The notes beneath the pieces are model-generated. The model did no database searches. It was not told where the DNA came from and worked only from the letters and a program-made list of their open reading frames with translations. Shown piece by piece: positions 44,725-53,661 of a stretch of DNA of 64,000 nt; within the stretch, counting starts at the first letter, position 1; each line of letters starts with the position of its first letter. The stretch comes from Bacillota bacterium. Its GTDB lineage: Bacteria > Bacillota > Clostridia > Lachnospirales > Lachnospiraceae. The DNA is taken from positions 186,001-250,000 of the forward strand of contig JAEVYY010000009.1 in assembly GCA_023392535.1 (NCBI GenBank). The letters run 5' to 3'. The position numbers were made by a program, and so were the translations under genes.

Positions 44725-45516
44725 TTACGCATTTTTCCATTTCCCTGCATTTGCTCTTCTAATAGAGCGAACAATAAAGCCATCCGCCGAACCAGCTCCT
44801 TCACTTGCTGCAATTGCTGCTGCAATGACCGCTACCAGCTCCGAATCCTCAGATAATTCTTCATTCTCTATAATCTGCGCAATTGTATTATCAACTGCAA
44901 CTTTTTTCACTTCATCCGTCTTTTCTTTCTTGGAAAAGGCTTCCTTGATCTTTGGAATATAAGAGAAAAATGAAATAATAAAAATAATCAAAGTCAGTAC
45001 TGCAAATACAGTTCCCATCCCCATGATTGTATTTAAGAACGCTTTTTCCATCTTTTCAGCAAATGAATACTGCGCATTAATAACCACATTGGTCACATTC
45101 ATTTTTTGATCGAATGTAATCTGAAGTTCTGCATTGCGTTTTTCACCTTTTACCATCATCTTAACATCGAGCGAATCTTTATTTGCTTCATAAGTAAAGC
45201 CTTCCACTTCTGTTAAAGCTCCTGCTTCCTCTTTTACAGAAATATAAGATTTTAATGCGGATGCCAAAACATCACCTTTGATCTTAATATTATATTGTTT
45301 GAATAAAGACTCAACACTTGCTAGTTCATCTTCATCCATTGTATCCAGTTGTGCAGCCGCTTCTGCTGCATTTTCCATACATATATTCTGATATAACATT
45401 GTGCAGGTGGATTCCACAGCGTCTTTTTCATAAGTCATGACTTCTTTTTTGGTTCCACATGCTGTCAGTCCAAAGATACAGGTAATCATACATAAAACTG
45501 TTAAAAATTTTTTCAT
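44725..45516 (-). CDS. OadG-like small subunit fused to lipoprotein-type domain
   Basis: About 263 residues. A signal peptide with lipobox FGLTAC opens the protein. Then comes an extracytoplasmic domain of about 140 residues with no known motif. A membrane helix (about 175-195, VFAVLTLIIFIISFFSYIP) and a charged cytoplasmic tail with VDNTIAQIIENEE and VAVIAAAIAASEG follow, matching OadG-type anchors. It would tether the carboxyltransferases to OadB. The ATG at 45516 is preferred, because the longer frame overlaps the upstream gene and skips the lipoprotein signal. The outer domain is unusual for OadG. Confidence 0.8.
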   Translation of the reverse strand: MKKFLTVLCMITCIFGLTACGTKKEVMTYEKDAVESTCTMLYQNICMENAAEAAAQLDTMDEDELASVESLFKQYNIKIKGDVLASALKSYISVKEEAGALTEVEGFTYEANKDSLDVKMMVKGEKRNAELQITFDQKMNVTNVVINAQYSFAEKMEKAFLNTIMGMGTVFAVLTLIIFIISFFSYIPKIKEAFSKKEKTDEVKKVAVDNTIAQIIENEELSEDSELVAVIAAAIAASEGAGSADGFIVRSIRRANAGKWKNA

Positions 45517-45532
45517 ATTAAAATCACCCTTT

Positions 45533-46969
45533 CTAAACCGTGCCATGTTTTTTGCCTGGACGATCTTCTCTCTTTGTGAACAACATTTCAAAAGCACCGA
45601 TCACATACTTTCTCGTATCCGCTGCTTCTATCATCTGATCTACATATCCTCTCTTAGCTGCACTTGCTGCACTTGTTTGAAGCGCTGCATATTCAGCTGC
45701 TTTTTCAGCAATCACATCAGAACCTTGTCCTGCATACATAATCTTCGCTGCGAACTGTGCATCCATTGTACCGACTTCTGCTGTTGGCCATGCCATTGTA
45801 ATATCTGCGCCGATTGCCTTCGAATTCATGGCAATATATGCACTTCCATAAGCTTTACCAATAATAACATTTACTTTTGGCACTGTGGCATTTGCAAAAG
45901 CATATGTAAGTTTTGCTACCGCCTCAGCGATTCCTTTTTCTGAAGATTTTGTTGCTTCAAATCCTTTTACATTCGTCAATGACAATACCGGAATCTCAAA
46001 CGCATCGCAAAAGGTAATGAAATCCGTTGCCTTCTTACATCCGTTAACGGATAAAACGGCATCAAACTTATCTGACACTTCACCTTCGGTATCATATACT
46101 TCTGTACGGTTGGCAACAGCACCAACAGTCATACCATTCAATTTAATGAATCCAGTCACCATATCTTTTGCATAATTCTCTTTTACTTCGAAAAATACAC
46201 TGTCATCCGAAATGGTAGAAAGAGCAATTGCGGTATCACCCACACAATTTACAAGTTCTTCACTTGTTCTATTGAGATCATCGGTACATTCTTCAAAGGA
46301 AGCGTCATCTTCATTATTAGCTGGAAGTAAAGTAATTAATTGTCTGATTTTTGTAAAGATAGTTGCTTCATCAGCTACCACATCCACTATACCGCTTTCT
46401 TCACTCTGAAAAGCAGCAGATGAGGTATCACATTTGGAAATTTCATTCCCATCTAATGCATTAGGAGCATTCACAAACAATTTTGCTTTGCTGTCTTCCA
46501 TAAAGGTGAAATCTGTTAAAGTAGGAATCACAGCAAGTCCACCACCACAGGTACCAAAAATTGCTGTAATCTGTGGAATCACTCCAGATGCCATCGTCTG
46601 TTTTAAGTAAATCTCTCCGAAACCGTTTAAAGCATCTGTTGCTTCTTGTAATCTCATACCTGCAGAATCAATAAGACCAATTACAGGTGCACCAGTCTTA
46701 AGTGCAAGTTCATAGAGCTTCACAATTTTTTTCGCATGCATTTCACCAATCGAACCGTTCAAAACACCAACGTCCTGGCTATACACATAAACGAGATTGC
46801 CATCGATCACTCCGTATCCGGTAACAACACCATCAGCCGGAGTTTCATTTTGTTTCAAATTAAAATCAGTTGCTCTTGCAGTAACAAGTGCCCCAATCTC
46901 AACGAAACTGTTTTCATCGAGTAAAGATGCTATTCTTTGACTCGCCAAGCTTGTTGAAGTAGTACTCAT
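45533..46969 (-). CDS. mmdA: Methylmalonyl-CoA/propionyl-CoA-type carboxyltransferase (12S-like)
   Basis: A 478-residue acyl-CoA carboxyltransferase built from two crotonase-like halves. The N-half has GVVTGYGVIDGNLVYVYSQD, LIDSAGMRLQEA and TCGGGLAVIPTLTDF. The C-half has NVKGFEATKSSEKG, KAYGSAYIAMNSK and TMAWPTAEVGTM, and it ends GKKHGTV like other methylmalonyl-CoA decarboxylase alpha subunits. It is shorter than the typical 510-520 residues, losing part of the N-terminal helix region. It is the first gene of the cluster. Acyl-CoA preference is not shown by sequence. Confidence 0.9.
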   Translation of the reverse strand: MSTTSTSLASQRIASLLDENSFVEIGALVTARATDFNLKQNETPADGVVTGYGVIDGNLVYVYSQDVGVLNGSIGEMHAKKIVKLYELALKTGAPVIGLIDSAGMRLQEATDALNGFGEIYLKQTMASGVIPQITAIFGTCGGGLAVIPTLTDFTFMEDSKAKLFVNAPNALDGNEISKCDTSSAAFQSEESGIVDVVADEATIFTKIRQLITLLPANNEDDASFEECTDDLNRTSEELVNCVGDTAIALSTISDDSVFFEVKENYAKDMVTGFIKLNGMTVGAVANRTEVYDTEGEVSDKFDAVLSVNGCKKATDFITFCDAFEIPVLSLTNVKGFEATKSSEKGIAEAVAKLTYAFANATVPKVNVIIGKAYGSAYIAMNSKAIGADITMAWPTAEVGTMDAQFAAKIMYAGQGSDVIAEKAAEYAALQTSAASAAKRGYVDQMIEAADTRKYVIGAFEMLFTKREDRPGKKHGTV

Positions 46970-47013
46970 TTTTAACCCTCCATTTTATATAAAATTAAAA
47001 AATAACATATTAA

Positions 47014-47039
47014 CGAAAACTTCATTAATTGTGTTTTCG
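47014..47039. promoter_or_regulatory. Inverted repeat upstream of the carboxyltransferase operon
   Basis: CGAAAAC and GTTTTCG, 7-bp arms, are 12 bases apart in the leader region 45-70 bases before the mmdA start, just after a possible -10 (TATACT near 47055). It may be an operator or leader hairpin; the protein is unknown. Confidence 0.4.
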
Positions 47040-47095
47040 CGTACCTAAAAGAGTATAACATGGTTTTCTTAAAATTCCTAGCCAATTTACAAATT

Positions 47096-48100
47096 TTACA
47101 ATCTTTTTTCCAGTAAATTGTAGTCTTTGGCGTATTGTAGCAAGGTATCTACCGTCGTAAATGAAAGCCCGGTTACGCTATCTGCGCATCCATAGTAGAT
47201 AGCGATTCTACCTGTCTTGGCATCCGCTAAAGCAGCACATGGAAAGACTACATTTGGAACATCTCCCACACATTCATAAGATTCCTGCGGTGCTAAAATA
47301 TAGTTTTGGGAGCGGGCGATTACTTTAGAAGGATCTTCGCTATCTAAAAGCGCACATCCCATCCTATAGACAAATCCATTACAGGTATTTAATACACCGT
47401 GGTAGAGTAGCAGCCAACCTTCATCCGTTTCGATCGGTACCGGTCCAGGCCCGATTTTAGTACACTGCCAAGCCGATTGGTCTCCTGGTACCGTTCCCAT
47501 TACAAATCTATGATGTCCCCAGTACTCCAGATCATTACTATAACTTAAAAAAATATCGCCAAAAGGAGTATGCCCCGTATCACTCGGCCTGCTTAACATG
47601 GCATATCTTCCATTTATTTTTCTAGGGAACAGAACACCATTTCTATTATATGGAAGGAATGCATTTTCCAATTGTACAAAGGACTTAAAATCATACGTAT
47701 ATGCCATTCCAATCGTGGGACCATGATACCCATTACACCATGTAATATAGTATCTGTCTTCCAAAAAGCAGACACGCGGATCGTACCGATATTCCCTTTT
47801 CCGTATTTCCTCTTCTGCCCCTTCAAATTGTATCGGTGTATGTTCGATATTCCAATGAATTCCATCCTTACTGAATCCTGCAAAAATATCCATACTAATG
47901 CTCAGACTATCACACCGGAATACTCCAGCAAATCCTCCTTTAAAAGGTACAACCGCACTGTTGAACACACTATTGGACGACGGTATTGCATCTCTGTCAA
48001 TAATAGGGTTCTCGTGATACCTCCACACTGGTCTTTGATATCCAGATGGCTTTTCCTGCCATGGAATGTTTTCTACTATACTACCTATTATTTTACTCAT
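47096..48100 (-). CDS. GH130 mannoside phosphorylase-like protein
   Basis: 334 residues forming a five-bladed propeller of family GH130. The general-acid Asp lies in YDPRVCFLEDRYY. Further family marks are FPRKINGRYAMLSRPSD and GPGPVPIETDEGWLLLYHGV. GH130 enzymes phosphorolyse beta-mannosyl linkages, releasing mannose-1-phosphate. The length matches the mannooligosaccharide phosphorylase group. No transporter or epimerase is adjacent, so the glycan source is not shown. It lies upstream of and co-directional with the mmdA cluster, 126 bases apart. Confidence 0.9.
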   Translation of the reverse strand: MSKIIGSIVENIPWQEKPSGYQRPVWRYHENPIIDRDAIPSSNSVFNSAVVPFKGGFAGVFRCDSLSISMDIFAGFSKDGIHWNIEHTPIQFEGAEEEIRKREYRYDPRVCFLEDRYYITWCNGYHGPTIGMAYTYDFKSFVQLENAFLPYNRNGVLFPRKINGRYAMLSRPSDTGHTPFGDIFLSYSNDLEYWGHHRFVMGTVPGDQSAWQCTKIGPGPVPIETDEGWLLLYHGVLNTCNGFVYRMGCALLDSEDPSKVIARSQNYILAPQESYECVGDVPNVVFPCAALADAKTGRIAIYYGCADSVTGLSFTTVDTLLQYAKDYNLLEKRL

Positions 48101-48222
48101 TTAATTCCTCCATTCATTTACCTTTCACAAACTATATATTGACATCTTTTTGTTTGCTTATTCTATTCTTTTATTTTATACTGATTACGGTTACTACTAA
48201 CATATCACAGAAAGCGATTCCC

Positions 48223-48813
48223 ATGAAAAAATTGATACTGGCGTCTGGATCACCCAGAAGAAAAGAATTATTAAAACAAATTGGACTTGAATTCGAAATC
48301 ATAGTGGCAAAGGGAGAAGAAGTCATTTCCAGTCATTTCCCTGATAAAGTAGTCGAAGAATTGTCCTTACAAAAAGCCTCAGAAATTGCATCTTTAGCCA
48401 GATTTGAAAATTCCGGCGACATCATCTTAGGTTCCGATACCGTAGTGGCAATTCAGGACCGGATTATGGGAAAACCTAAAAATACGGAAGATGCCTTTGC
48501 CATGTTAAATGATTTGCAGGGAAAGACCCATACGGTTTATACTGGAGTTACTTTCATAATCACTGACCCAACCCCGAAAATCATCACCTTTTCCGAAGCG
48601 ACTCACGTGTCTATGTATCCTATGAGTCATTCTGAAATCAAATCCTATATCGCGACTGGTGAACCGATGGACAAAGCAGGTGCTTATGCCATACAAGGAA
48701 GATGTGCCGCCTTTATTTCCAAAATTGACGGGGAATATAACACTGTCGTTGGACTACCTATTGCACGCGTCTATCAGGAATTAAAACCTTACCTATCATT
48801 ATCAATCATATAG
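48223..48813 (+). CDS. maf: Maf-family nucleotide pyrophosphatase
   Basis: A 196-residue protein that hydrolyses dTTP/UTP or modified nucleotides and was first linked to septum control. ASGSPRRKELLKQIG, LGSDTVVAI and DKAGAYAIQGRCAAF are the Maf signatures. The start at 48223 begins directly with this motif; the longer frame is hydrophobic leader read-through overlapping the divergent GH130 gene. Its last 25 bases overlap the 3' end of cbiC on the other strand. Confidence 0.95.
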   Translation: MKKLILASGSPRRKELLKQIGLEFEIIVAKGEEVISSHFPDKVVEELSLQKASEIASLARFENSGDIILGSDTVVAIQDRIMGKPKNTEDAFAMLNDLQGKTHTVYTGVTFIITDPTPKIITFSEATHVSMYPMSHSEIKSYIATGEPMDKAGAYAIQGRCAAFISKIDGEYNTVVGLPIARVYQELKPYLSLSII

Positions 48814-49436
48814 AGTAATGCATTGCAGATGGCAGCGGCAACGTTACTACCTCCCTTTCTGCCCCTTGCAACAATTACTGGAATCTGCGTCTGCATAATC
48901 AGTTCTTTCGATTGTATTACATTGACAAACCCCACTGGTACTCCTATGATTAGTTCTGGCCGGATCCTTTCTTCTTGAATCATTTGATACAGTTGTATCA
49001 GCGCGGTCGGCGCATTCCCAATTGCAAATATTATTGGTCTATTCAGCCTTGCCGCTTTTTCCATACTGACAACAGATCTCGTAACGCCTCTTTTTTCTGC
49101 CTCAATAGCCACTTCTTCTTCCCCGATAAAGCATATAGCTTCTCCGCCCAGCCTATGCAAGGTCTTTTTATGGATTCCCGCTTGTACCATTGTAGTATCC
49201 GATACGATACAAGCACCTCTTTTTAATGCAGCTAGCGCTTTTTCCACCGCATGCTCTGAGAAATACATCGACTTTGCATATTCAAAATCGGCGGTTGTAT
49301 GAATCACTCTTTTTATAATCGGTTCCTGCTCCTTCATAAAGGTATGTCCCGCCAATTCTTCTGTAATCATAGCAAAACTTCTTTTCTCGATTTCAGTGGG
49401 AAGAATCTGCTCCAGTTGAATTTTTCCATTTTTCAT
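48789..49436 (-). CDS. cbiC: Cobalt-precorrin-8 methylmutase
   Basis: A 215-residue enzyme that moves a methyl group from C11 to C12 to give cobyrinate. VIHTTADFEYAKSMYFS carries the catalytic His, and IVSDTTMVQAGI and VIVARGRKGGSNVAAAICN are conserved. It is the last gene of the operon; its ATG overlaps the cbiP stop. Confidence 0.95.
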   Translation of the reverse strand: MKNGKIQLEQILPTEIEKRSFAMITEELAGHTFMKEQEPIIKRVIHTTADFEYAKSMYFSEHAVEKALAALKRGACIVSDTTMVQAGIHKKTLHRLGGEAICFIGEEEVAIEAEKRGVTRSVVSMEKAARLNRPIIFAIGNAPTALIQLYQMIQEERIRPELIIGVPVGFVNVIQSKELIMQTQIPVIVARGRKGGSNVAAAICNALLYMIDNDR

Positions 49437-50911
49437 TTTTCATCCCATCCTTTCATCCCCATAATGGAATATACCATTTTCATATTCATATATTGACGCA
49501 GATTATCCGCTAATAAGTCATATTGCTTCTCTTTATACTCTTTCATAGGAACGAATGGCTTATCTGTTTCTTTTATGCCCTTTCTTTCCGCTATCAAATG
49601 ATAAATTGCCTGGCGAATAGAAATGCTGTCAAAAATACCGTGTATATAGGTGCCAAAGACATTATCACAATAGGCATACAGTAAATGTTCCGTCTTATCA
49701 CTTTGTGTTGTAATTCCCATATGAATCTCATACCCCTCGTAAGCACCGTTCGATAACTTCTCATAAGCACCCGAAATATCCGAAAAAACACCTGAGATTC
49801 TAGTTCTAATCTTTTCGGACTGTATCCTTGTTTTTATCTGCAGCAGGCCCATACCATCAGCCGTTTTTTTACCCTCTATTTCCTCTTCATCAGTAAGGTA
49901 CTGTCCCAGCATCTGAAATCCACCACAAATACCAAAAATAAGAGTGCCCATGGCTGCTAACTTCCGAACGGCTGCTTCCAGACCATTTTGTCTCATCCAC
50001 AAAAGATCCTGGATGGTACTTTTACTTCCCGGCAATAGGATCATGTCTGGATTACCAAGATCCTTTACCTTTTCTATATAACGTACCGTCGTTCCTTCTA
50101 ATGTGGATAACGCGTTAAAATCGGTAAAATTAGCTATTCTCGGAAAGTTGATCACCACTATATCAATAAGTCCTATTTCACGTTGTAAAAGGCGTTCTGA
50201 CAGGCTATCTTCATCATCCAAATCAATTCTCTGATATGGAATTACCCCTGCCATAGGGATTCCGCATTTATCTTCTATCATCTTAAGTCCAGGTTCTAAA
50301 ATAGAGACATCTCCCCGAAATTTATTGATTACCAGACCCTTGATTCTTTTCCGCTCTTCTTCCTCTAATAGCGCTACCGTTCCATAGAGCTGCGCAAACA
50401 CCCCGCCTCTATCAATATCTCCTACCAGAAGTACCTTCGCATCTGCCATCTTTGCCATTCCCATATTTACGATATCATCCTGCTTTAAATTGATTTCGGC
50501 AGGACTTCCGGCTCCCTCTATGACAATGATGTCATATTGATCCGATAGTTTTTGAAACGCTTTCTTTATTTCCGGTACCAATTGCATTTTATAGGAAAAA
50601 TAATCTTTTGCCTGCATATTTCCTAGTACTTTTCCATTCACGATTACCTGAGATCCCATATCCGTGGTTGGCTTTAATAAAATCGGATTCATACTTACAT
50701 CCGGCTCTATTCCGGCGGCCTCTGCTTGCATGACCTGCGCACGACCCATTTCAAGACCATCTGCTGTAATAAAAGAATTCAATGCCATATTTTGTGATTT
50801 GAAAGGGGCTACTGAAAAGCCATCCTGCTTAAAAATTCTACATAATCCTGCGCATAAAAAAGTCTTTCCTGCATTTGACATGGTTCCCTGAACCATGATT
50901 ACTTTTGCCAT
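49433..50911 (-). CDS. cbiP: Cobyric acid synthase (amidates b, d, e, g)
   Basis: About 492 residues. The N-terminal synthetase has QGTMSNAGKTFLCAGLCRI and ALNSFITADGLEMGRAQVMQA. The C-terminal glutaminase has the nucleophile in IFGICGGFQMLG and the His in GTYIHGIFD. The ATG at 50911 is chosen because aaggag precedes it; the longer frame starts at a GTG inside the upstream gene. It overlaps that gene by 13 bases. Confidence 0.96.
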   Translation of the reverse strand: MAKVIMVQGTMSNAGKTFLCAGLCRIFKQDGFSVAPFKSQNMALNSFITADGLEMGRAQVMQAEAAGIEPDVSMNPILLKPTTDMGSQVIVNGKVLGNMQAKDYFSYKMQLVPEIKKAFQKLSDQYDIIVIEGAGSPAEINLKQDDIVNMGMAKMADAKVLLVGDIDRGGVFAQLYGTVALLEEEERKRIKGLVINKFRGDVSILEPGLKMIEDKCGIPMAGVIPYQRIDLDDEDSLSERLLQREIGLIDIVVINFPRIANFTDFNALSTLEGTTVRYIEKVKDLGNPDMILLPGSKSTIQDLLWMRQNGLEAAVRKLAAMGTLIFGICGGFQMLGQYLTDEEEIEGKKTADGMGLLQIKTRIQSEKIRTRISGVFSDISGAYEKLSNGAYEGYEIHMGITTQSDKTEHLLYAYCDNVFGTYIHGIFDSISIRQAIYHLIAERKGIKETDKPFVPMKEYKEKQYDLLADNLRQYMNMKMVYSIMGMKGWDEK

Positions 50912-51969
50912 TCCTGTACACACTCCTTCCACGCCTTGATCAATAGCATGTTTTCTTCGTGAAGTCTAATTGCCATACGATAATGTCCTTTATTAAGATT
51001 CCTATAATTGCTGCAATCTCGAAGTATGATACCTTTTTTTAATAATGCTTTCCCCAGTCGTTCCTCTGCTTTAAAAAAAATATAATTTGCCGTTGGTGGA
51101 ACCACATGTTCTACCAGTTGATTGCTCCTTATTTCCTGTAATAAATACATTCTTTCACTAGCAATGCCGATTATACTTTTTTTTACATAAGTCTCTTGGC
51201 TAAGAGCTGCTATTCCAGCATATTGCGCAGGGGTCGATATATTCCAAGGCTGACTGTTTTCGGTGATCGTCTGTAATAATTTTCTATTACTGCTTACGCC
51301 ATACCCCAATCGCAAGCCTGGCATCGCATATAATTTTGTAAATGCCTTAATTATAAAAAGTTGTTGATACCTCGCGATTTTATCTATCAGGCTCAATCTA
51401 TCTATGCAAAAATCCATAAAACACTCATCCATTACAAGTAAAATCTGATTTTTTTCACAGTACTCCAATATTCTTAAGAGGATATCCTTCTTGATCAACT
51501 GCCCCGTCGGATTATTAGGATTACAAAGGAATATCACATCCATGTTGTTATCCAGACAATTAAGAAATGACTCATTGACTTGATAATTATCTGCTTCTTT
51601 CAGTTCATAATAATTTACTTCACACTGTTCACTTACTAATGCCTGTTCATATTCCTGAAAAGTAGGGACTGCCAATAGTGCCCTTAATGGCTTTATTGCA
51701 TGACAGATCTGATAGATCAAATCTGCAGCTCCATTTCCCAATAGGATATTCTTATAATTGATATCTGATATTCCTGCTTCTCTATTTTCATATTCTGCAA
51801 TTTTTTGACGTAGCAGTTCGCATTTAGTATCTGGATAATATATCGCATCTGCAATTCCCTGATACGCTGCCCTCTTAACCGCTTCCGGCATTCCAAAAGG
51901 ATTCAGATTCGCAGAAAAATCAATTGCTTCCGGATACTGATAATGCATTCCTCCATGTTGATATCCCAT
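50899..51969 (-). CDS. cobD: L-threonine-O-3-phosphate decarboxylase-like PLP enzyme
   Basis: About 356 residues of the class I/II aminotransferase fold. It would make (R)-1-amino-2-propanol phosphate, the link to the lower ligand. The start MGYQHGGMHYQYP resembles CobD openings, which have HGGNxY. FSANLNPFG, CNPNNPTGQ and the PLP-Lys in IIKAFTKLYAMPGLRLGYG are present. Its place between cbiB and cbiP supports CobD rather than HisC. The ATG at 51969 has ggag upstream; a start at 52002 is possible. Confidence 0.9.
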   Translation of the reverse strand: MGYQHGGMHYQYPEAIDFSANLNPFGMPEAVKRAAYQGIADAIYYPDTKCELLRQKIAEYENREAGISDINYKNILLGNGAADLIYQICHAIKPLRALLAVPTFQEYEQALVSEQCEVNYYELKEADNYQVNESFLNCLDNNMDVIFLCNPNNPTGQLIKKDILLRILEYCEKNQILLVMDECFMDFCIDRLSLIDKIARYQQLFIIKAFTKLYAMPGLRLGYGVSSNRKLLQTITENSQPWNISTPAQYAGIAALSQETYVKKSIIGIASERMYLLQEIRSNQLVEHVVPPTANYIFFKAEERLGKALLKKGIILRDCSNYRNLNKGHYRMAIRLHEENMLLIKAWKECVQEWQK

Positions 51970-52067
51970 CTCATTTGCTCCAGTCCGCCATTTTTTTGGC
52001 ATAGTTCATTCACAACACGCTCCCGCTTGGATTCGGTACGCAATAGTAAATAAGAGCACACCGTTTT

Positions 52068-53045
52068 TTATAGCATAAGAAGAATACTTCCTTCGATTCC
52101 AACAAATGCCATCATGATAAAACCTGTCCTATATAACAACTGATTCGCTACTTTAATATCTTGATTCCGAATAATCCGTGTAGAATCACCTATCGTTTGC
52201 TTTGGATAAAGTTTCCCAAAATAATAGGCATCCCCCGCCAGCTGCACTTGCAAAGCACCGGCCATAACAGCTTCTGTCTGCGCAGAATTAGGGCTCGCAT
52301 GACAATGTCTGTCCCTTCGAAATATCCGTATTGCATCCCTTACAGACAAAGAAAGGGTAGCACTTGCCAATATCATACAGATTGCTGCGATTCTTGCCGG
52401 TATGATATTCACGATATCATCCAGTTTTGCTGCCGTTCTTCCAAAATTTATATATTTCTCATTTTTATATCCTACCATGGAATCCATGGTATTGATGGTT
52501 TTATACAAGACCCCCAAAATCGGACCGCCGATTGCCAGATAGAAAATAGGAGCAATCTCACCATCCGAGGTGTTTTCCGCCACGGTTTCTATCGTAGCTT
52601 TTATGATACCCGTCTCATCCAGCACGAACGTATCTCTTCCAACAATTCTGGCTACTGCCTTTCTTGCAGCCTCTAACTGTTTTTGTTCCAACGCCTTATA
52701 TACCAGCATACTCTCCTTCTTCAAATCCCTCATTGCCAGCATCTGATAACAGATAAAGGAAGCAACTGCAAGATATAAATCAGGATGTATTATATACAGT
52801 ATATAGGAAAGTATCGTGGTACTACCGCCAAAGATTAGTAACATGCAAACAACCAGTATTTTACCACCTGCCAGTTCTCCGCTTTGTGTTTTAGGCATAC
52901 GATTTCGTATGCGATTCTGTAATCGGATGATTACTTTCCCCATTAGCCGGATCAGATGAGGCATCCACTCTGGATCGCCAAATATAAGATCCAGTAAAAA
53001 TCCAATTACCAGTGCATAAACATGTAATTGTAATATTTGTAACAT
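52068..53045 (-). CDS. cbiB: Adenosylcobinamide-phosphate synthase
   Basis: A 325-residue membrane protein that joins aminopropanol phosphate to adenosylcobyric acid. FLLDLIFGDPEWMPHLIRLMG at the start, RIVGRDTFVLDETGI, ETVAENTSDGEIAPIFYL and HASPNSAQTEAVMAGAL are the family motifs. About four to five membrane segments. It follows cobC by 13 bases. Confidence 0.96.
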   Translation of the reverse strand: MLQILQLHVYALVIGFLLDLIFGDPEWMPHLIRLMGKVIIRLQNRIRNRMPKTQSGELAGGKILVVCMLLIFGGSTTILSYILYIIHPDLYLAVASFICYQMLAMRDLKKESMLVYKALEQKQLEAARKAVARIVGRDTFVLDETGIIKATIETVAENTSDGEIAPIFYLAIGGPILGVLYKTINTMDSMVGYKNEKYINFGRTAAKLDDIVNIIPARIAAICMILASATLSLSVRDAIRIFRRDRHCHASPNSAQTEAVMAGALQVQLAGDAYYFGKLYPKQTIGDSTRIIRNQDIKVANQLLYRTGFIMMAFVGIEGSILLML

Positions 53046-53058
53046 GAGTTTCTCCTGC

Positions 53059-53661
53059 TTATTCCCTTTCTATTTTCTGATAGGAAGCCATCACCACTTT
53101 TTCTTTTCCGTGATTGCTATAAACTTCTGTGCGATAGCCGCACAAATTATCTACCTGCCAATCGAAATAGGATTTATTTGAACCAGCAAAAGCCTCCATA
53201 ATCGCCATGATCGTTCCTCCGTGTACCACACACGCCACAGAAGTATAATGCATCTTTGACGCATCTGCCAATATATGTTCGAATTCCTTGATACAGCGCT
53301 TCTTAAAAGACGCTACACGTTCTCCCTCTGGAAACGCAAGTGTTCCGTTGCTGTCAATCCATGTCTGATAGGCCACATTTCCTTCTAGATCCATATAATT
53401 AAGATATTCAAATTTTCCAAAATCACATTCCCGAAGATCCTGACATATCGTATGTGCGATTTGCGGATACATAAGAGATGAAGTTTCCATGCAGCGTTTC
53501 ATAGGACTGCAGTATACATGCATAACTGTTTTTTCTAATTCTAATTTACGACTTTTTATATAATTGATCTCTTCTTCCAGTATGCCTTCCTCTGTGGTTC
53601 CTACATATCTATTTTCCAAATTTCCTTTTGTCTTTCCATGTCTTATCAATGTTACTAGCAT
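53059..53661 (-). CDS. cobC: Histidine phosphatase, likely alpha-ribazole phosphatase
   Basis: A 200-residue phosphoglycerate-mutase-type phosphatase. LIRHGKTKGN carries the phospho-His, RCMETS and the VVHGGTIMAI strand supply the other catalytic residues. Its place in the B12 operon suggests removal of the 5'-phosphate of alpha-ribazole phosphate or adenosylcobalamin 5'-phosphate. It overlaps the preceding CobU-like gene by 7 bases. Confidence 0.9.
   Translation of the reverse strand: MLVTLIRHGKTKGNLENRYVGTTEEGILEEEINYIKSRKLELEKTVMHVYCSPMKRCMETSSLMYPQIAHTICQDLRECDFGKFEYLNYMDLEGNVAYQTWIDSNGTLAFPEGERVASFKKRCIKEFEHILADASKMHYTSVACVVHGGTIMAIMEAFAGSNKSYFDWQVDNLCGYRTEVYSNHGKEKVVMASYQKIERE

Noticed and set aside
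48046..48222. Hydrophobic N-terminal extension of Maf
   Set aside because: It covers the start region of the divergent GH130 gene; Maf proteins are cytoplasmic and begin at the ASGSPRR motif.
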